This document shows, in pieces, positions 43,471 to 50,680 of a DNA stretch of 64,000 nucleotides. Positions within the stretch are counted from its first letter, which is position 1. Each line of letters starts with the position of its first letter. Below the pieces are notes generated by a model. The model searched no databases. It was not told the DNA's origin and saw nothing but the letters and a program-made list of their open reading frames with translations. The stretch is from assembly GCF_042657165.1 (NCBI RefSeq), contig NZ_JBHSNJ010000005.1, positions 62,001 through 126,000 on the forward strand, given 5' to 3'. Position numbers and translations under genes: made by a program. The stretch comes from Agrilutibacter niabensis (lineage in GTDB: Bacteria; Pseudomonadota; Gammaproteobacteria; Xanthomonadales; Xanthomonadaceae).

Positions 43471-43631
43471 GAGGCCTGGCACCTGGATGAAGCCAAGCCG
43501 CGAACGGTTCGGCCTGGATGAATTGGCAGGCGGCGTCCTCATTGCACCCGAACCCTGCCCGGCAACTTTCGCACGGCCTTTAATCACGGTGGGCTATACC
43601 GCCTGCTGGTGCGGACTTCGAGGAAACGGCC

Positions 43632-44006
43632 ATGGCCCAGACCAATCCTGTCGGCTGGTTTGAAATCTACGTGCAAGACATGAGCCGGGCCAAGGGCTTC
43701 TACGAGTCGCTCCTTGCCACCCACCTGCAGCGGCTGGAGAGTCCGGGCCTCGAGATGTGGGCCTTCCCCATGCACGCCGAGGGCGCGGGCGCCGCTGGCG
43801 CGCTGGTCAAGTACGAGGGCTACCCCTCCGGCGGCAACAGCACCCTGGTCTACTTCAGCTGTGCCGATTGCGCGGTCGAGGCCAAGCGCGCCGCGGCCAA
43901 TGGCGGCAAGGTCTTCAAGGACAAGTTCTCCATCGGACAGTACGGCTTCATCGCCCTGGTCACCGACACCGAGGGCAACATGATCGGGCTGCACTCGATG
44001 CAGTAA
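43632..44006 (+). CDS. VOC superfamily (glyoxalase-like) protein
   Basis: A 124-aa protein with one betaalphabetabetabeta repeat pair: VGWFEIYVQDMSRAKGFYESLL opens it, and FIALVTDTEGNMIGLHSM closes it. The metal-site residues cannot be fixed without a structure. The single-domain length is typical of the DUF1428/PhnB-like VOC group. The role is unknown. Confidence 0.88.
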   Translation: MAQTNPVGWFEIYVQDMSRAKGFYESLLATHLQRLESPGLEMWAFPMHAEGAGAAGALVKYEGYPSGGNSTLVYFSCADCAVEAKRAAANGGKVFKDKFSIGQYGFIALVTDTEGNMIGLHSMQ

Positions 44007-44171
44007 GGGCCGGTCCGCGTAGCGATACGGACTCGTAGTGCGACAGCGCACTGAATGCGTCGCAAAGGCTGCCAAGCGCAGCACGCTCCGCAACGCAGCA
44101 ACCCACCCCGCTCACTGGCCCCGTCCCACCCCCGGGAGGACAATCGCCGCACCGCCCCGCGGAGCACCGCC

Positions 44172-45941
44172 ATGTCGACCGCCCCCACCGCACCCGCCCC
44201 CGGCGCCGCCCCGCTCCGCGACGAAAGCGCCGCCAAGCAGCTGTTCTTCGGCAACATCCTCGACGAGCAGTTGTTCCCGTATCCGCAGATCCGCGAGCGC
44301 GACCGCGAGATGCTCGGCGCGATGACCGACGCCATCGACCAGTTCCTCGCCGACAAGGCCGCCGAGCTCAAGCAGTACGACCGCGACGCCGAACAACCCG
44401 CCGAGTTCATCCAGGCCCTGCGCGACATGGGCCTGTTCGGCCTGATCATTCCCGAGCAGTACGGCGGACTGGAACTCTCCAACGGCGCCTACGCGCGCGT
44501 GCTCGGCCAGACCAGCAGCCACGACAGCTCGGTGTCGCTGACCATCGGCGCGCACAGTTCGATCGGCATGAAGGGCCTGCTGCTGTTCGGCAACGACGAA
44601 CAGAAGCAGCGCTACCTGCCGCGCCTCGCCAGCGGCGAACTGATCGCCGCGTTCTGCCTCACCGAATCCGGCGCCGGCTCCGACGCCGCCTCGATCCGCA
44701 CCAGGGCGACCCGTAACGACGACGGCAACTGGACGCTCACCGGCGAGAAGATCTGGATCACCAACGGCGGCATCGCCGGCTTCTACACCGTGTTCGCGCG
44801 CACCGACACGCCCGAGGGCAAGATCACCGCCTTCCTGGTCGAGGCCGGCTGGCCGGGCGTCAGCCACGGTCCGCACGAGGACAAGATGGGCATCCGCGCC
44901 TCGTCCACCACCACCGTCGCCTTCAGTGACGTGCGCGTGCCGGCGGAGAACGTGCTCGGCCCGGTCGGCAAGGGCTTCAAGGTGGCGATGAGCATCCTCA
45001 ACAGCGGCCGCACCGGCCTGGGCGGCGGCGCGGTCGGCGGCATGCGCACGCTGCTGCGGCTGGCGACCGCGCAGGCCAAGGACCGCCAGCAGTTCGGCAA
45101 GCCGATCGCCGAGTTCGGCCTGGTGCGCGAGAAGATCGCGCGCATGACGGTGGACTGCTTCGCCGCCGAGAGCACGGTGTGGATGGTCGCGCACCTGATC
45201 GACAGCGGCTGCACCGACTACTCGGTGGAAGCGGCGATCAGCAAGGTGTTCGCCAGCGAAGCCGTGCAGCGCGCGTCGTACGAGGCGCTGCAGATCGCCG
45301 CCGGCAACGGCTTCATGCGCGAGTTCCCCTACGAGCAGATCACCCGCGACACCCGCATCCTGTCGATCTTCGAAGGCACCAACGAGATCCTGCGCCTGTA
45401 CATCGCCCTGTCCGGACTCAAGGGCGTGGGCGCCGGCCTGGGCGAGCTCAAGGCCGCGGTGGGCGACATCTTCAACGACCCGATCAAGGGCTTCGGCGTG
45501 CTCGGCGACTACACCGCCCGGCGCGTGCGCGAAGCCACCGGCGTCGGCACCGACCGCATCGTGTACCCGCTCGCCGAACCGCTGCGCAAGCTGGCCGCGG
45601 TGTACGAGAAGTACGCGGTGGAACTGTCGAAGTCGTCCGACGCGCTGCTGCGCCAGCACGGCAAGGCCATCGCCGACCAGCAGCACGCGCAGAAGCGCAT
45701 CGCCGACATCGCCATCGACCTGTTCGTCGGCCTGTGCGTGCTCTCGCGCGCCGACAGCCTGCTCAAGCAGCAACACCCCGCCGCCACGCAGGCGGTGGAG
45801 ATCGCCGGACTGTTCACCCGCGCCGCCCGGCGCCGCATGGCGCGCAACCGGCGCGGCCTGGAGCGCAACGAGGACGCGCAGACCGAGCGCCTCGCGGCGG
45901 ATGTGCTGGCGCGCGGTGGGTATGCGTGGGATGTGATTTGA
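44172..45941 (+). CDS. Long acyl-CoA dehydrogenase (VLCAD/ACAD9-like)
   Basis: A 589-aa FAD enzyme of fatty-acid beta-oxidation. The N-terminal helical domain, the flavin-binding CLTESGAGSDAASIRTRA and KIWITNGGIAGFYTVFA, the middle beta domain and the C-terminal helical domain with IFEGTNEILRLYIALSG are intact. A further C-terminal region of about 150 residues makes it longer than the usual 380-aa acyl-CoA dehydrogenases, resembling mitochondrial VLCAD. The base catalyst is in the FEGTNEI segment. The start at 44172 is chosen by the N-terminal homology. Confidence 0.93.
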   Translation: MSTAPTAPAPGAAPLRDESAAKQLFFGNILDEQLFPYPQIRERDREMLGAMTDAIDQFLADKAAELKQYDRDAEQPAEFIQALRDMGLFGLIIPEQYGGLELSNGAYARVLGQTSSHDSSVSLTIGAHSSIGMKGLLLFGNDEQKQRYLPRLASGELIAAFCLTESGAGSDAASIRTRATRNDDGNWTLTGEKIWITNGGIAGFYTVFARTDTPEGKITAFLVEAGWPGVSHGPHEDKMGIRASSTTTVAFSDVRVPAENVLGPVGKGFKVAMSILNSGRTGLGGGAVGGMRTLLRLATAQAKDRQQFGKPIAEFGLVREKIARMTVDCFAAESTVWMVAHLIDSGCTDYSVEAAISKVFASEAVQRASYEALQIAAGNGFMREFPYEQITRDTRILSIFEGTNEILRLYIALSGLKGVGAGLGELKAAVGDIFNDPIKGFGVLGDYTARRVREATGVGTDRIVYPLAEPLRKLAAVYEKYAVELSKSSDALLRQHGKAIADQQHAQKRIADIAIDLFVGLCVLSRADSLLKQQHPAATQAVEIAGLFTRAARRRMARNRRGLERNEDAQTERLAADVLARGGYAWDVI

Positions 45942-45982
45942 GGCGCGGCATGTGATTTAAGGGGCGCGCCGCGCCCGCACGC

Positions 45983-46078
45983 CTCCCTTCTCCCGCGCCA
46001 GCTTCCCTTCCCCCCGCGACAGTTCCCTTCTCCCCGCGCTAGCGGGGAGAAGGTGCCCGAAGGGCGGATGAGGGGCGC
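45983..46078. repeat. REP-like palindrome, copy 4, with degenerate half-units
   Basis: Two degenerate half-units (CCTTCTCCCGCGCCAG, CCTTCCCCCCGCGACAG) precede the full palindrome CCTTCTCCCCGC-GCTA... reading into GCGGGGAGAAGG (46026-46053), followed by TGCCCGAAGGGCGGATGAGGGGC. Confidence 0.8.
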
Positions 46079-46099
46079 CCTGCCGTTACCGAACCACCC

Positions 46100-46552
46100 T
46101 CAGTGCGTGCTACCTCCGCCAGCCGGCGCCTGCACCGACAACCGGTTATCCACGCTCCGCACACCCGGTATCTCCGCCACCGCGAGCACCACCGGTTCGA
46201 TTTCGCCCGCGGCCACCGCGCCGCCGATCACGACGTGGCCCGCCTCCACGTCCACCAGCAGCGACGACGAATGCGCGACCACATGCCCCAGCCGCGACCG
46301 GATGCGGTCGCGCAGCAGCGCGTCGTCGACGGGTTCCGTCCGCACCCGCGTGCGTTCGGGCATCACCGTGCCACCACTCCGTTCCGCCCTGCGCCGCGAG
46401 CCGGCTTGCGTGGCCTCCTGGAGTTTGTGCCGCAGGTCGCCGCCGCGCTCGCGCACGCGGGCGCGGCGAAGGCGACCGCCCTCGGGATCGAGGTAATACA
46501 TCACGGCGGCGCCGGCTGCGAAGGCCACGGCGAGCCTGACTACGCTGTTCAT
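46100..46552 (-). CDS. BON-domain protein
   Basis: A 150-aa protein from the ATG at 46552, preceded by AGGAGGTGGC. A single N-terminal hydrophobic helix (VVRLAVAFAAGAAVMYYLDPEGG) is followed by a basic region and a BON domain (about 75-145) with RIRSRLGHVVAHSSSLLVDVEAGHVVIGG and IPGVRSVDNRLSV. BON proteins bind phospholipids and act in envelope or osmotic stress. The conserved YYLDPxxGRRRR start is found in many proteobacterial homologues. It lies at the left edge of the R-M island. Confidence 0.85.
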   Translation of the reverse strand: MNSVVRLAVAFAAGAAVMYYLDPEGGRLRRARVRERGGDLRHKLQEATQAGSRRRAERSGGTVMPERTRVRTEPVDDALLRDRIRSRLGHVVAHSSSLLVDVEAGHVVIGGAVAAGEIEPVVLAVAEIPGVRSVDNRLSVQAPAGGGSTH

Positions 46553-46855
46553 GCCACCTCCTGGTTCGGATGCGGCGCTGCGCGGAGTGCGCAGGGCATC
46601 ATGCGGGGAGCGTGCCATCACCGAGGGAAAAACCACGCGAAAGACCCGCCGCCAAATGCGCCGCCAAGCCCGGCGCCGCAGCCGCGCGGGCTACGCGCCA
46701 GGCGATGCTCGTAATACGGCCGGTCGCGGTTTATGGCCCGCCTACTTGTGCTGCAAATGTCTCGCTGCTACTGGGCAGCTTCGGCTTGTTGGAAGTGAAC
46801 CCGCCCCCTTCCCACGCCCCCTCCAAAGCTCATGTGTCCGCCAGCCGCACTGTTG
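46553..46855. other. Junction between core genes and the R-M island
   Basis: About 300 nt without a supported gene. Base composition changes across it, becoming richer in A+T to the right. No integrase, tRNA or direct repeat is seen. Confidence 0.5.
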
Positions 46856-47479
46856 TCAGCACCATGGCAGTTTCGCTCCGCGCCATGGATGCGCCAAGCC
46901 TTCGTTAACGAGCTGGCCGCCGATCGAATCCTTCTTGCGAACGAGGATTCGCAGCTTGCGTCCAAACCTGTCCTCGTCGCGCCCCTCTGGGTTGACTACA
47001 CTGAACGGGCCTTGATTCAGCAAGTCCACTAATCGCAGCGTCGCAGCAACCCCGAGCGCGTACTCTTCCCTACACTTCGGATGACCAACTTCTGGCGCGT
47101 CGATATCCGCAATACGGATCTTCTGTCCGTCCAACCAAATCGTGTCTCCATCCACAACGCAGGTGACTCGCACCCTGCCGCATGTTTGGAACCGGCCTGC
47201 AAACTCGTGGCCCTGGGGCATCACGGCAGGCGCGCGCTCTCGGGATGAACTCGCCGCGGCACTGGCTTGATTCGCGACTGAGTCAATTTGGCCGCCCACG
47301 TCCGAAGACTTGCGAGCCTTTGCCCGATCACCAGAACCGAACGCAAATAGCAGCGCACCACAGAACAGGACCGCGATACCGACTAGTACCGGGAGTGAAC
47401 TCCGAGTTGGGACGCGCCCCTCGTTGCTCACGAGGGTGAACCTCAATGCATTTCTGTCGCGGCGGGGCTTCTTTCTCAT
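46856..47479 (-). CDS. Membrane-anchored staphylococcal-nuclease-like protein
   Basis: A 207-aa protein. A basic N-terminus is followed by one transmembrane helix (about 29-49, LPVLVGIAVLFCGALLFAF) and a Ser/Ala-rich linker, then an SNase domain (about 97-207). The catalytic residues of staphylococcal nuclease have counterparts: Asp112 in VVDGDTI, Arg122 in IRIADIDAPE, Asp127, Glu130, and Arg174 in DRFGRKL. So it should cleave DNA or RNA with Ca2+. The positive-inside rule favours a periplasmic nuclease domain, but weakly, because basic residues also follow the helix. It is the last gene of the minus-strand island operon, 12 nt after the 70-aa gene. Confidence 0.88.
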   Translation of the reverse strand: MRKKPRRDRNALRFTLVSNEGRVPTRSSLPVLVGIAVLFCGALLFAFGSGDRAKARKSSDVGGQIDSVANQASAAASSSRERAPAVMPQGHEFAGRFQTCGRVRVTCVVDGDTIWLDGQKIRIADIDAPEVGHPKCREEYALGVAATLRLVDLLNQGPFSVVNPEGRDEDRFGRKLRILVRKKDSIGGQLVNEGLAHPWRGAKLPWC

Positions 47480-47491
47480 GACGGCAACCGA

Positions 47492-47704
47492 TTAGCTCCC
47501 CTTGCCCAGAAGGCGGCCTAGGTGGCGCCAGAACGAATACTTGGCAATCCCCTCGGCGTTCCGGGGCGGCGGGGCCGGTTGTGTCCCAATCACCTGAGGC
47601 GGCCTCGCATCCAGAATAGCGGGGCGAGCCCCGACCAGTCGGCGTCTACGCTTCGCTTCCAGCGCTACCCTGATTCGGTTGAGATTGTGATCAATGGCAT
47701 CCAT
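47492..47704 (-). CDS. 70-aa protein coupled to the MotB-like gene
   Basis: A basic 70-aa protein (MDAIDHNLNRIRVALEAKRR) with a Pro-rich middle (TQPAPPPRN). Its ATG shares one base with the MotB-like stop codon (TGATG), a typical translational-coupling arrangement, so it is likely real. It has no hydrophobic segment. Function unknown; by context it could be an adaptor between the MotB-like protein and the nuclease. Confidence 0.6.
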   Translation of the reverse strand: MDAIDHNLNRIRVALEAKRRRRLVGARPAILDARPPQVIGTQPAPPPRNAEGIAKYSFWRHLGRLLGKGS

Positions 47705-48618
47705 CAGCCTGCACCAGTCGGTTCAATCTGACTGGTCGAACGACGCAACCGCATCTCAATCCGCCGGCGACGCTGGTCACTTTCCGTAGAACGGCCATCA
47801 GCCACCTTGTCGACGGGCACGATCATCTGGGCGCCTGACAGCGGAAGAATCGTCACTCCCGACAGTCTCGAATCGGCGCGCAGGATGCGAACGACAGCCA
47901 CAGCTCTCGCAATTGCAAGGCCAGCGTTATCGGTCGAATGCAGGTCTTCAATCGAGATGCGACTCTGCGACGCGGGAATCAGCAACCCATCGAGATTGCT
48001 CTGACCCACCATCGGCACCTCATCGGTGTGGCCAATCACTTCAACAACGTCAACACCGTAGTCGTCGATGTTCTTCCTCAAGAGCGGGATGATCGTTGAC
48101 TTCAGCTCCTTGACAAAATTCGGGCGTAGCGTGGCCTTTCCACTTTCGAAGTAGTAGCCCCCTGCTTCGCTCAGGCTGAAGAATGGAGGCCACTCGCCCT
48201 TCTTGCCTGCGCTCGCTTTGGAGATTGCCTTGGACACAAACCCTTCAAGGTCTGTCGCACCCGTCTTCGCGGCGGCATCTTTAACCCGGCGACCCAGCTC
48301 GGCATCTTCGATCAATGCTCCTTTCAAGCCGTCCTTCCCCGCGCGCTCCACAAGCCTCCTAGCCTCAATTGCCCTGACAAGCTCCTTATAGAACTCGTCG
48401 GACGTTGTCGCGTTCGGATATGCCTCCTGGATCGCCTCAACCAGCCTGCTACCCACCCCGCCCTCTACGGCCGCGAGTCGCTTTTCCCGATTTGCGAGTG
48501 CGGAGGAAAGCGCCATAAGCAGGACAAAGATTAGGAGAATCATGATCTCGGCGATCGTCAGGCCCAGAATCAACCCGCGCCGGTAAGGCTTGTCCTGGCG
48601 GATATCGTACTGAGCCAT
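47704..48618 (-). CDS. MotB/ZorB-like protein with OmpA-like C-terminal domain
   Basis: A 304-aa protein with one transmembrane helix (about 15-41, RRGLILGLTIAEIMILLIF) holding Glu24, which may be the proton-binding acid (Asp in MotB and ZorB). A helical linker (about 45-145) follows, and the C-terminal OmpA-like, peptidoglycan-binding domain (about 153-293) has GYYFESGKATLRPNF, VEVIGHTDEVP and QRRRRIEMRLRR. The layout equals MotB, TolR-OmpA fusions and ZorB of Zorya. It should sit in the inner membrane with its domain in the periplasm. It overlaps the MotA-like stop (TGATG) and the next small gene, so stoichiometry is probably coupled. Confidence 0.85.
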   Translation of the reverse strand: MAQYDIRQDKPYRRGLILGLTIAEIMILLIFVLLMALSSALANREKRLAAVEGGVGSRLVEAIQEAYPNATTSDEFYKELVRAIEARRLVERAGKDGLKGALIEDAELGRRVKDAAAKTGATDLEGFVSKAISKASAGKKGEWPPFFSLSEAGGYYFESGKATLRPNFVKELKSTIIPLLRKNIDDYGVDVVEVIGHTDEVPMVGQSNLDGLLIPASQSRISIEDLHSTDNAGLAIARAVAVVRILRADSRLSGVTILPLSGAQMIVPVDKVADGRSTESDQRRRRIEMRLRRSTSQIEPTGAG

Positions 48619-49859
48619 CAGACCGGCTCCACTGCGTCCGCAAGTCGAGCAGTCATGTCGACGAGCGACGAGTGCACCTTGACGACCATCTCCCGCGACC
48701 GCGTCAGTTCCGCTTCCAGCCTGACATTGAGCTGCTTCGATGATTCCAACGCGGCCTCATTCTGAGCTGCAATGTTGGCGTGAACCGCGCTGTGCAAGCT
48801 GGACACCTCGGCCAAGTGCCCCCTTAGAGCTTCTGCGGCACCCGAGAGTACGCCAACGGCCTCGACGACCGATTTCCCGGGGCCAGACCTGAGCTCATCA
48901 AAGCGTCGGCTCGACTCCTCGTGCATCCCCTGAAGTGAAAGCTGCACGCGCCCAACCGACTCGGAAAGCCCCGCAACGACGCCATGCATAGAGGCCGCCG
49001 CTTCCTTGACTGAGCTTGCCGCGGACTTCGCGCTGTCAGCATGCCCCGCCATTGCACTCAGCGCCGTTCCAGCGGATGCGACTGCGAGCTCAGCGGCCTG
49101 TGCGGATGCCCGCACAACAGCATGGGCCTCGCGCATCTGATCAACAGCTTCTGCATGCTGCTCTAGCTTTGTCAGCAGCTTGTCAAAGGACGTTGAATAA
49201 CGCTTGGAACGTGCGGCAAAGTCGTTCGCCTCGTCACGAATTGTCGCGCTCGCAACCTCGACCACTGACTGCAGATCTTTAGCGGTATTGCTCGCGAGTC
49301 CCTGGATGCTCGCGGTTGTCGAGGCAGAAAGCTCCGTCATCGACTGCGTTACGACTCTTCCGAAGTCATTCAGCTGACGGACAACCTCGCCAAGCTCAGC
49401 TCGGAGACGAATCACTGCATCCGTCATTTCAAGGCGGGTCTGCTCCTCGACATTCTCCAGATCAGGTCGCCCCTGGTTGAAGAACACGCGAAGGATCAAC
49501 CCGAGAATGGTCGTGGCGAGTGCGATCCCGAAACCCTGGACGATCGTTGTAGCTGGATCGTTTGGATCGAACGTCCAGATCGCGTACGACAAGCTTGCCA
49601 ACGTATAGATCAAGCCAAGGTAGTAGCAATTGTCGCCGGCCTGATCGGCTCGAAGTCGCCCGCTTCCAGCCCGCGCGATGATAAAGGCATAGCCCAACAT
49701 GGCCACGCCAGCACCCACCGCAGTCCAGGTTGCTTCAGCCCCAAGCCTTTTTGCGGAAAAGATTGCCGCGAACCCTACGATCGCAAAGGAAAGAAAGCCC
49801 CATTGATCCACAAAACCCCGATCGCGCAGGCGATCGGAAAACCTCACCTTGTTTGCCAT
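48618..49859 (-). CDS. MotA/TolQ/ZorA-like channel protein with long coiled-coil tail
   Basis: A 413-aa protein from the ATG at 49859. Four hydrophobic helices lie at about 19-36, 44-62, 79-96 and 106-128. The last reads TTIVQGFGIALATTILGLILRVFF, like the MotA/TolQ/ExbB motif with small residues in the pore helix. From about 135 to 405 the chain is Ala/Glu/Ser-rich and strongly coiled-coil (EEQTRLEMTDAVIRLRAEL, AHAVVRASAQAAELAV and similar), as in the cytoplasmic tail of ZorA. It would form the proton channel with the MotB-like protein. It starts 2 nt after the previous stop codon. Confidence 0.75.
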   Translation of the reverse strand: MANKVRFSDRLRDRGFVDQWGFLSFAIVGFAAIFSAKRLGAEATWTAVGAGVAMLGYAFIIARAGSGRLRADQAGDNCYYLGLIYTLASLSYAIWTFDPNDPATTIVQGFGIALATTILGLILRVFFNQGRPDLENVEEQTRLEMTDAVIRLRAELGEVVRQLNDFGRVVTQSMTELSASTTASIQGLASNTAKDLQSVVEVASATIRDEANDFAARSKRYSTSFDKLLTKLEQHAEAVDQMREAHAVVRASAQAAELAVASAGTALSAMAGHADSAKSAASSVKEAAASMHGVVAGLSESVGRVQLSLQGMHEESSRRFDELRSGPGKSVVEAVGVLSGAAEALRGHLAEVSSLHSAVHANIAAQNEAALESSKQLNVRLEAELTRSREMVVKVHSSLVDMTARLADAVEPV

Positions 49860-49861
49860 AG

Positions 49862-50680
49862 TCAGCCACTCACCGTGTAAACACGCATCAATCGACCGCC
49901 CTGCACCCCAATGATCTTTTCCCACAGCTCGGGCAAGCCTCGGGGCTGGGTACGCTTCGAATCACCACGCTGCAGCATCCACAGCTCAACGTCCGTACCA
50001 CGCAGATCCGTGCGCACACGATCGAACGCCGGGCTTTGAATCAGATCATCGGAGTCGGGAAGCGCGCGGTAGAAGCTGATCTCGCTCGTGTGCTGGAGAA
50101 GGTCTGAGGCGACAACCAACCTCTTGCCAGCCCCTTCCTTGGCACCGCGCTGCAGCTCCGTCAAGTTGACCGATTGTATGGACTCGAGGATTGGAGAGCG
50201 AGGCGCGCTAGACGCCGTCACCAGCTGATCAAACGCAGATCGAAGCGGCGCTACGAACCGCTCATCATGCATTTGCTTCAGCTTCTTTGGGTTTCCACTG
50301 ACTTCCGTCACATCCTCCGATGACCCAGGGTTGCATCGCGTGATTACCGGGACCAGCAACCGTTCTGAAACCGGGTCCACTTTTGCGACGACTAGCTTGC
50401 CGTATCGCGGGATCTGCTCCACCAGAAGGTCGAGCTGATTGGTGAAGTCCTGCTTCTGTGGCAGGTTCATCGGATCCGTCACGTCGACAAGCAGCACCGT
50501 CACGCTATCCGGCTGTGTCGGACATAACGTAGCCTCGTCGAGCGTACGGTGCGAAACAACAGCGCGAAAATAGAAGAACGCGATCACGCCAAGCGACGCA
50601 ACAACGATTGCAACGTTTCGCGCTGCGCCCCACGTCTCAGCGCGCTTTCGCCTCTTGCTAGCCGTCAATTTCTTAGCCAT
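49862..50680 (-). CDS. Single-pass membrane protein with possible VWA-like periplasmic domain
   Basis: A 272-aa protein from the ATG at 50680 (MAKKLTASKRRKRAE), which overlaps the upstream gene by 8 nt. A basic N-terminus, one helix (about 22-40, NVAIVVASLGVIAFFYF) and a large C-terminal domain that should be periplasmic. The opening strand VTVLLVDVTDPMNLPQKQDF with Asp66, Thr68, Asp69 resembles a VWA MIDAS start (DxSxS in the classic form). A second strand GKRLVVASDLLQHT resembles the VWA core beta-strand. The family is not recognised. By fold it could be a ligand- or partner-binding sensor. Confidence 0.65.
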   Translation of the reverse strand: MAKKLTASKRRKRAETWGAARNVAIVVASLGVIAFFYFRAVVSHRTLDEATLCPTQPDSVTVLLVDVTDPMNLPQKQDFTNQLDLLVEQIPRYGKLVVAKVDPVSERLLVPVITRCNPGSSEDVTEVSGNPKKLKQMHDERFVAPLRSAFDQLVTASSAPRSPILESIQSVNLTELQRGAKEGAGKRLVVASDLLQHTSEISFYRALPDSDDLIQSPAFDRVRTDLRGTDVELWMLQRGDSKRTQPRGLPELWEKIIGVQGGRLMRVYTVSG

